Below, one piece after another: positions 57,365-64,000 of a stretch of 64,000 nt of DNA. This DNA comes from Liopterus haemorrhoidalis (Eukaryota; Arthropoda; Insecta; Coleoptera; Dytiscidae): assembly GCA_963971575.1 (NCBI GenBank), contig OZ020622.1:17300879-17364878 (forward strand). Reading direction: 5' to 3'. The notes beneath the pieces were generated by a model, which searched no databases, had not been told where the DNA came from, and worked only from the letters and a program-made list of their open reading frames with translations. The first letter of the stretch is position 1, and every line of letters begins with the position of its first letter. Made by a program: the position numbers and the translations under genes.

Positions 57365-60347
57365 TATAACGTATATTACGGCCAGACTCCAGCGTTATAT
57401 AGTTGGCATACGCCAGCGTCCGCTCAGCTCTCTGATCGGTCGCTAAAAACCTAAATGGGGAAAAATATGAATTCCGTAACCACTGTGAAGTGACTCCAGT
57501 GGCTATCAGCTGTCCAGGGCAAGGTAGAAGGCCGCCAGCCCAGTCTAGAGGTAAATGTGACTATGCAGGGTGGTCCTGTAATTATCAATGTCGATGTGCG
57601 GCCTAAAATTTATACGGCGCCAGTCACTTCGCTTCTATTGCCCTAAATTCTGGAAGAAAAATAAAACCCCAGGGGAAGGAATAGAGTTCTCGTGATAGAA
57701 ACACCAAAATTTTCAATAACTAAATTTATTAACAAAAAAATAATCAGTAACTAACAAATAGTAATAACAAAATAATTACTATTCGTCAAACGAATATTGA
57801 ATACGCAAAATCTTTAAACAAAATAAATTATTCACTAAATGGATACTCAATACGCAAAATCTATAAACAAAATAAATTATCCACTAAATGAATACTCAAT
57901 ACGCAAAATCTATAAACAAAATAACTTATTCACTAAATGAATACTCAATACGCAAAATCTATTAACCAAATAAATATTAAGAATTACAAGATCAATGACC
58001 AGTTGAATATTCCCTTTTTAGTTCGGAGTACGACAAAGTTAATACAAAAAAATAAATTATTTAATCTACGAGCAAAATATCTAAGTTAAATCCAAAATTT
58101 AGAAAACTAAGTACTCACAAATGGCCAAAGGAAATTAAACAACTGAATCTTTAACCGGTAATTAATTACAATTTAAACTAACAACTGAATTACTTGCGGT
58201 ATAAATACCCAGTAACATGTGATTGGATTACTTATGCTACAACTGCCCTAGGGCTACGTGAACTTTTGCACAGGAATATTATACCACAGTGATTAATTAC
58301 GTTGAAAAAAATGGTAACGGTATTCCGGTTGGCAATACCGTTAGGAAAAATCCGGAAGAGGGCTAGAATCGGAAAGCCAGCGCTTTTTCAAAACCCGATT
58401 TAAATTTTTACTACAATTCTCTCTCCTTAAAACTATTGAAATCCCAATCCGTCTATTGGCAACGAAGTCGCGTTGATTCAAGAATCCATCGTTGTCAAGA
58501 GACTGACTCCACATATCCCCTTTTACTCTTAAAAACCCGTGATACGTCAACAAAAAAAATCTCCGCGAGATGCCAAAAAAAATTGACGACCACCCTACCC
58601 ACTGACTCGACGGAAATGATCAAAATTTAAAAAATTATCGAGACAAAAAAAATTAAGGAAGACTGGTCAAAAAAAAAATAAATAAAAAAAAAACGATGCT
58701 TGTGGCTGAGGTTCTGCCCGATTGAAGTTAACGTTAATTCCTCCCAAAATAATACAAACCCGATCCTCGATAACGTGAACAGCAAGTAACACGAATACTT
58801 GACCAGTAAGTATTCAAAGTAAGGAGTAACCTGCGTGTTTGAAAGCTAATTCACAACCTCCAGTTATCAAGGAAAATACTATACAGACAGACTGAATTTA
58901 CATTACGCGGCAAAAATTAAAAATGAGCGATTCGTGAACCAAAAATTATTGTACCTCCAAAAATATATACGGTGGCGACACGCCCAACCGTACACGCAAC
59001 AGCGTACTCAATAAATCCAAAAACATATCTCAATAACTCAAAAATATCTCAAGATACAACAAAACTTGAGAAACCTCAATGCATTTCAGCTAAAAATACA
59101 GTACAAATAATAACACACGCTTAATAATCATGGCCATAACTCATAAGGGTGTACCAGACGCAGCCCTACACTATTAACGTTAAGAATCACAAAAAAACAT
59201 CCCCAAACGGGAATTCCAATACGTTAATAGGGCAGAGTCGCTTCTGTTACAAAATTTCAAACATTTCCAAAGTATACTCAGCTGAAACACAGTAATTCTC
59301 GCAACACCCTGTAGCAACAGGTCTCAATTGATACAATAATTTTCACGCTACATCTTCCACGGATCGCTCCAAAATCGGCTCTTCAACCCTTACATGTGGG
59401 GGACAGGATAATCTCGAAAGCAGGATCCTCGCTCGAGAAAGAATACTCAACTTAGGCCCCTCCATGTTGCCACTAAATTTACAAAATACAGAGAAATACT
59501 TTACATTAGAACACTGAATTATTCAAAACTGATTAGCGGGTAATACTGTATAAAAGAAACATACCTCGGTGTTTTAGTGGCGAAACGTCGTAACTCAATT
59601 GCCATCTAGGGGTAGAACACTCCTAATTCCGACGTAAGTCGCGTTTTGCATTCCCAAAACATGATGTATCACGTGCCTTTTCCGCTTAGCGAATCCACAG
59701 GTGAACCAGCATTATCTTCTCAAATAATTTTCACAAAAACTTGTGGATTAAAATTTGGCACGTGTTACTGAGTCTCCACCCCTTAGGGAACCTCTATACT
59801 TCTTGAATTACGACATTGAAGAGACAAAATGGCATATAACATTCCATTATATATGCCCCCCCTTCACCACTTTAACTGTCTAATAGACACTAGACTCACG
59901 TGGGCAAAACCACGTGACTCAGACTGTTATCAAAAATGACAACATTCTGTTTTATCGGCGTTAAAAAAATCACGAATGTCAACATTGTATTTTTTTACAA
60001 GTGTAAGTATGTTCCTTATATACGTAATACACGCTAATAGTCTGTAATTTCCAGGTTCTAATGAAGTATTCATACTCCAAAATGCAAAAGAATGTGATTA
60101 TTCCCATGTGTCAAAATGACATAACCTAAAAGTTTTTGACAGAATACGAGAATTCAGATGTTAATTTATATTTCTGTAGCAAGAACGGCTACTTTTAAGT
60201 AGATTGTCAGGAGGCTAGTCAGTTGGTTTCGCAAAAATACACAATACTGTATCCTTTAGTGAGAATAGCATAAGTTTTTGTACGTTAAGGTAGGTCAGTG
60301 TGAGTTAGTTTTATAAGCAGTGTTGTCAGCTAGAATAGGCCGTAACA
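57365..60347 (-). repeat. 5' LTR, 2983 bp
   Basis: Right direct repeat. By position it should carry the promoter of the element, with transcription leftwards. Repeat content as in the other LTR, including the 49-bp array at about 57769-57973. Confidence 0.9.
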
Positions 60348-60590
60348 ATGTGTCCGATCCAAGAATTTCTTTTTTTACTTAGAGTATTCATCAGACATGG
60401 TCTCTCTCCAATCCTCCGAAGCACCTCTTCATTTGTGACTCTGTCCACCCAGGGGATCTTGAGTATTCTTTGGTAACACCACAACTCAAACGACTCCACT
60501 TTCCTTCTTTCCGTTACTCCGAGTGTCCAGGTCTCACACTCCAAACGAATGTTTTCAGCAGTTGCTTTCTAAGCGCCAAGTTGATATTAT
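60348..60590 (-). pseudogene. LINE fragment, upstream half, interrupted by the LTR element
   Basis: Minus-strand reading from about 60560 gives CETWTLGVTERRKVESFELW, CYQRILKIPWVDRVTNEEVL, RRIG, and NSWIGH at the LTR border. This is the region after the reverse transcriptase (CE-WTL, FE-WCYRR, WVDRVTNEEVL, WIGH) of RTE/Craig-like LINEs. The remainder lies at 52500-52711. Confidence 0.8.
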
Positions 60591-61469
60591 TGGAGATAAA
60601 CAGACCAATTCTGTAACTCTGTTACTATGATAATTGTAACTAAATTCGTCACTATGAGCAATGTCAGTTACTATCATGAATGAAAGGCATTATACTTTTT
60701 ATAATATTTTATGTTGTAGTAACGTTCTTACACAGTAACTTTTTACGGAATTGATCTGACTGAGTGTCTATTTTTTGTTGAAAACCATCTTGACCTACCA
60801 TAAAATATAGGGTAAAAACAGAGAGAGTCATACATTACGGAGAAGCAATGAACAGCAGTAAACAAATACGAGCAAACAATAACCGAAATAATTTTTCTGG
60901 TGAAGAACAATTTGATGGAGACGTATACCTCAATCAGCAACCCATGACAGATGGGATAAGGCCTGCGCAGAAAAAGTGAAAGAGAAAGACACGAAAGCGA
61001 AAGTAAATGCGCCCCTACTACTACTTTTCTGTTAGTTCCACGCGCATCTAAATTTATACTCCACGGCTGGCTGGTTGAGGTATAGCCGAAAGAATAATCA
61101 TCTTCACTGAAATAGAATTCTGGTCAAGAGTTGAAAATTCAAATAGGTAGTAGCTAAAAAACTAGCATGGTATCTGATGGTATCTGATCAGCAGTATGAA
61201 GAATACGAGACAGGTAAAAAAATAGTTGCCTAAACAGAAATGTGAACAAGAAACTTAACAAGACACGTGGCAAGACAGAAAGCTTTGAAAACTGCGAATA
61301 CACTAATTCTTATACTTCCAAAAAAGTGCTATAATTGAGTTAGCTAAGAGAATATGGTTCAACTGAGGAGGTTGTCAAAATAAAACGATGCTATTCATTC
61401 GGACAATGAGAAAGAAATATGGCTGTTTCAGTCGCTCTTGCCACTGGTACCGTAGGGGCGCTGCATATA

Positions 61470-61980
61470 CAGTGGATGGCCAAATTATTGGGGACAGTGC
61501 AAATTTTCTGTGGTTTTCAAATGAATTTAATGAGGAAATAAGTGGCTTTGGGTCTCGTATTTATTTTTATTCATTAGAGTGCTTTATTTAGAATATAAAA
61601 CGACATAAATGCTTATTCATAACCATTTATTTTTGTATAAAAAGTGTTAATTTAACAAATTAAGTAAAATCTTAATATTTTGTAATGCCACCCTTTGCTG
61701 CGATTGCGGTCCAGGCGTTTGGGCATGCTTTCTATGCAGACTTTTGCGTTGTGTCGGAGATTGGGGTTGTGATGCCACTCTCTGGTAAGGGTTTCTATCA
61801 ATTGCCGCTTGGTGGTGATGATTTCTTTGGCGATCTCCCGCTTTTTAAAATAATAATGATACCAGCAACAAGAATATAGAAGAAAAATCATTTAAAAACA
61901 ATTTATTTTCTCACAAAATGCATTTAAACTTGAAAATTACAGGGGAGGTGTGCTGTACCTAATAATTTGGCCACCTACTG
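61470..61980 (-). mobile_element. Tc1-like element, internally deleted
   Basis: Inverted ends CAGTGGATGGCCAAATTATT and AATAATTTGGCCACCTACTG, each flanked by TA (61468-61469, 61981-61982). 511 bp against about 1.6 kb for a complete Tc1-like element. It retains the C-terminal end of the transposase on the minus strand. Confidence 0.85.
61675..61860 (-). pseudogene. Tc1 transposase C-terminal fragment
   Basis: Reads KREIAKEIITTKRQLIETLT, REWHHNP and CIESMPKRLDRNRSKGWH, matching the Tc1 family C-terminus (EW--IP, L--SMP-R, --KGG-T-Y). All catalytic Asp/Glu residues lie in the deleted part. Confidence 0.8.
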
Positions 61981-63199
61981 TACATAAACACATAGGTTTA
62001 CGTGAATATATTCAAATATAATAAATGAAGATAGAAAAAACAGACGTGCGTTGGTGCGAGTAGTTCAAATACTTTATTAGAAGCTTGGATAGAATTGTGT
62101 GAAATAGATAAATATTTGTTCATCGGTTCTCTGTCGACCGATCGGCATCAGGATTTTTCTCAACTATATAAAATTTTAAGGCGTACTGGATATTTATATG
62201 TATTAATCCATACTGATTAAAATTTACTAAGAATAATATTTCGTAAAGTTTAGATATTTCTTAAACGGAACTGTCCAATTATTTCTTTTGTTTTATAAAT
62301 TGCTAATATGCATTTTGCATTATATTGGAATATGTGAAAGTTGTACTAAACTATATGTTCTTATTTCTGTTTAACAGCTCTCTGGTGTATCTTAAAAGTG
62401 AATGTAGATTTTTTTTCTAATTGTTTTTTGTGGCAATTAAATTTTAATTAATGTTTAAAGAAAATTTTCTATGTGAAATTAGTCTAGTTTCACCGTTTTA
62501 TCATATTTAAAAATACATAAAATTAAAAAAAGATTATTAGATACAAAAAAAGTACTCTGTAGTTAAACGGTCACGTAATTGAGATTAGGGCTCAAAGTCT
62601 GGTCTGGTGTTAAACCGCGTAATGCCGATATGATAGGAGGAACAAGTGGAGTTATATTATATGCGCCAATAAGTGACGTAAAGCCAATGGTATGACGGAT
62701 AGTTGACGGTTCTACTTTCGTTGTTCGGCAACAGAGCGACTGTAGTAATTCTGGTTTCTGGGTATATAATATTACTGGTATATTCTCGTTAGAAAAATAC
62801 TATATAGCTACTAGAGATGGGAATTTCGGCTGTTTGCGGAACCGGATCAGTGGAGATCGTTCAGGTGTTAAGCCGGCTCAGTGATCCGGCTCAGTGATCC
62901 GGCTCAGTGATCCGACTCACTAAACGTCTAAACGGCTAAAGTAAACGTGTCCCTGAGAAACAGGTCGGTCAGTTGTTAGTTCTCCCACCGTTCAACATGG
63001 GTGTTGGTTTGCAATATGTAGGTAGAACGTCGCTCAGCCGGCTCTTGCATTATATGAACTACAGCGGAAAGCGGAATTGTTTGGTCGAGTAGAATAAATG
63101 CGATAAAAACGTCGGAGTATTTGCCGCTTTATTACCTTTATTCTTGTTAATATTCTTAATATGAATTCAAGACGTATATTATGACTTAATGACAAATTC

Positions 63200-63228
63200 T
63201 TCTTCTCTCTCTCTCTCTCTCTCTCTAT
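63200..63228. repeat. (CT)n microsatellite
   Basis: About 13 CT units within the hAT copy. Confidence 0.9.
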
Positions 63229-63665
63229 CTTCCTCATTATCTTTTTATAAAGAAATAATGAAGTTAAATAAATAAAAATCTATAGAAGTGAATTACCTAA
63301 CATTTTTGCCGGGTTAATAGTAAACAAACAATTCACTTTATGTAGCTACTGTATTTTATATCAGATGTGTTAAGTTTATGGCGATGTAGCCCTTATAAAT
63401 CGGACATCTGGGATTTGGGCAACATTTTTAATATTTTTATATAGTATGGTTGTAAAAAAGTGCAAACTAAGCCTATTAGTTTCAAATAGACTGCCCTACA
63501 AATTGATGACAAAATACACTTTATGGTAATACATTACAAGCCAAGTTCTCGCGAAGTTCAACATGACATCGATTTAGATCCGGTTCACTTCGGTCACTGC
63601 TTCGAAACTATGCAATGAGCCGTGAGCCAGCTCATTTCAATTTGGTGAACCGTGTCACTTCGGTA

Positions 63666-63942
63666 GGGTGACCATTTTCTTAAGGCAATACGGGCCGGGG
63701 CAAAAAAAAAGGTCCTCATCTCCCAAATCCAAGTGAAGAGCAAAAAAAAGGTCCTCACCTCCCAAATCCAAGTGAAGAGCAAAAAAAAAAGGTCATCATC
63801 TCCCAAAATCCAAGTTAAGAGCAAAATAATGGTCCTCACTTCCCTATCCAAATGCGGGACAATGCGGGACAAAATGTTAAAATGCGGGACGCATCTTAAT
63901 GCGGGACAAAATGTTAAAATGCGGGACGAATGGTCAATGGAG
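63666..63942. repeat. nested insert of short tandem units
   Basis: Copy 1 of the hAT (38350-38385) has the uninterrupted sequence, so this block is an insertion. It opens GGGTGACCATTTTC and closes GAATGGTCA, resembling short inverted ends. Inside are four units of about 43 bp (AAAAAAGGTCCTCA, TCCCAAATCCAAGTGAAGA) and five of ATGCGGGAC. The repetitive minus frame over it is not a gene. Confidence 0.6.
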
Positions 63943-64000
63943 TATACTGAGCCGGCTCAGGGAGCCGGTTCGTTCATGAACGACCTATCTCTAGTAGGAA

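Larger units (their letters stand above)
52712..60347 (-). mobile_element. non-autonomous long-LTR retrotransposon (LARD-like)
   Basis: 7636 bp. Two direct repeats of 2983 bp (52712-55694 and 57365-60347) enclose 1670 bp. ATGT flanks both sides (52708-52711, 60348-60351). The primer-binding site next to the right repeat and the polypurine tract next to the left one show that it runs on the minus strand, with the right copy as 5' LTR. LTRs start TGTTACGGCC and end CGTTATA on the minus strand. No gag, protease, reverse transcriptase, integrase or envelope motif was read in any frame, so it must use enzymes from a relative. The offset between repeats is constant at 4653 bp wherever checked, implying recent insertion. 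Confidence 0.9.
62812..63993. mobile_element. TAGAGATGGG hAT element, copy 2
   Basis: Starts TAGAGATGGGAATTTCGGCT and ends with CCTATCTCTA, as in 37590-38428, with shared blocks AATTTCGGCT, GTAGAACGTCGC, TTCACTTTATGTAGCTACTG and GAGCCGGTTCGTTCATGAAC. The 8-bp duplication could not be confirmed at the window edge. It contains an insert at 63666-63942 and a CT microsatellite. Confidence 0.75.
45497..64000 (-). other. Notch intron, more than 18.5 kb, continues off the window
   Basis: No EGF-type sequence was seen in any frame right of 45496, so this is presumed to be one intron upstream of the EGF10 exon. It contains the elements listed from 45988 to 63993. Unassigned parts (45500-45980, 47290-47900, 48430-48900, 51750-52490, 60610-61460, 61990-62800) show no gene; a CTAGTTACGCCACTG motif at about 45920 is a lone hAT-like end, as is GTTCCTGACCCCTG at 50777-50790. 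Confidence 0.75.

Noticed and set aside
45497..64000. Search for Notch N-terminal exons (EGF1-9, signal peptide)
   Set aside because: No six-cysteine EGF pattern was found on either strand, so these exons are taken to lie beyond the window.

Overview
The window is animal, almost certainly insect, nuclear DNA. It is AT-rich, has spliced genes with GT-AG introns, carries a Notch gene whose insect-like architecture can be read exon by exon, and is packed with insect-type transposons (mauritiana-type mariner, PIF/Harbinger, hAT, piggyBac, Tc1, Helitron-like, LINEs, tRNA-derived SINEs and an LTR element primed by tRNA-Lys). No bacterial genes, rRNA, functional tRNA or CRISPR array was seen. The species cannot be named from the sequence alone.

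Two host genes lie on the minus strand, one behind the other. Notch occupies 20256-45496, with its 5' part beyond the right edge. The seven visible exons encode the end of EGF9, then EGF10 to EGF36, three LNR modules, the heterodimerisation region, the transmembrane segment, RAM, seven ankyrin repeats and the PEST tail ending in EAIYI. Downstream of it, at 5993-12182, is a complete six-exon kelch-like gene of the KLHL1/4/5 type (BTB, BACK, six kelch repeats, 619 residues). All phases agree across the splice sites proposed here, so both models are internally consistent.

Left part (1-5992): a decayed LINE reverse-transcriptase fragment, followed by a PIF/Harbinger-type element (1772-5446) that contains a foldback MITE and a hAT element, which itself contains another MITE. 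KLHL introns 2, 4 and 5 hold a hAT, a 777-bp MITE, a tandem palindromic MITE pair and a SINE. The KLHL-Notch spacer (12183-20255) holds an almost intact but doubly disabled mariner, a second copy of the 780-bp MITE and two tiny hAT MITEs.

The large Notch introns (4.8 kb, 10.8 kb and more than 18.5 kb) are filled with nested elements. The most striking is at 52712-60347: a non-autonomous LTR retrotransposon with two very long (2983 bp) collinear LTRs around only 1.67 kb of apparently non-coding DNA. It keeps a tRNA-Lys primer-binding site, a polypurine tract and a 4-bp target duplication, which is the LARD-like design better known from plants. It sits inside a decayed LINE, and both LINE halves are visible at its borders. 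No new host system was found; the originality of the window lies in its mobile-element structures.
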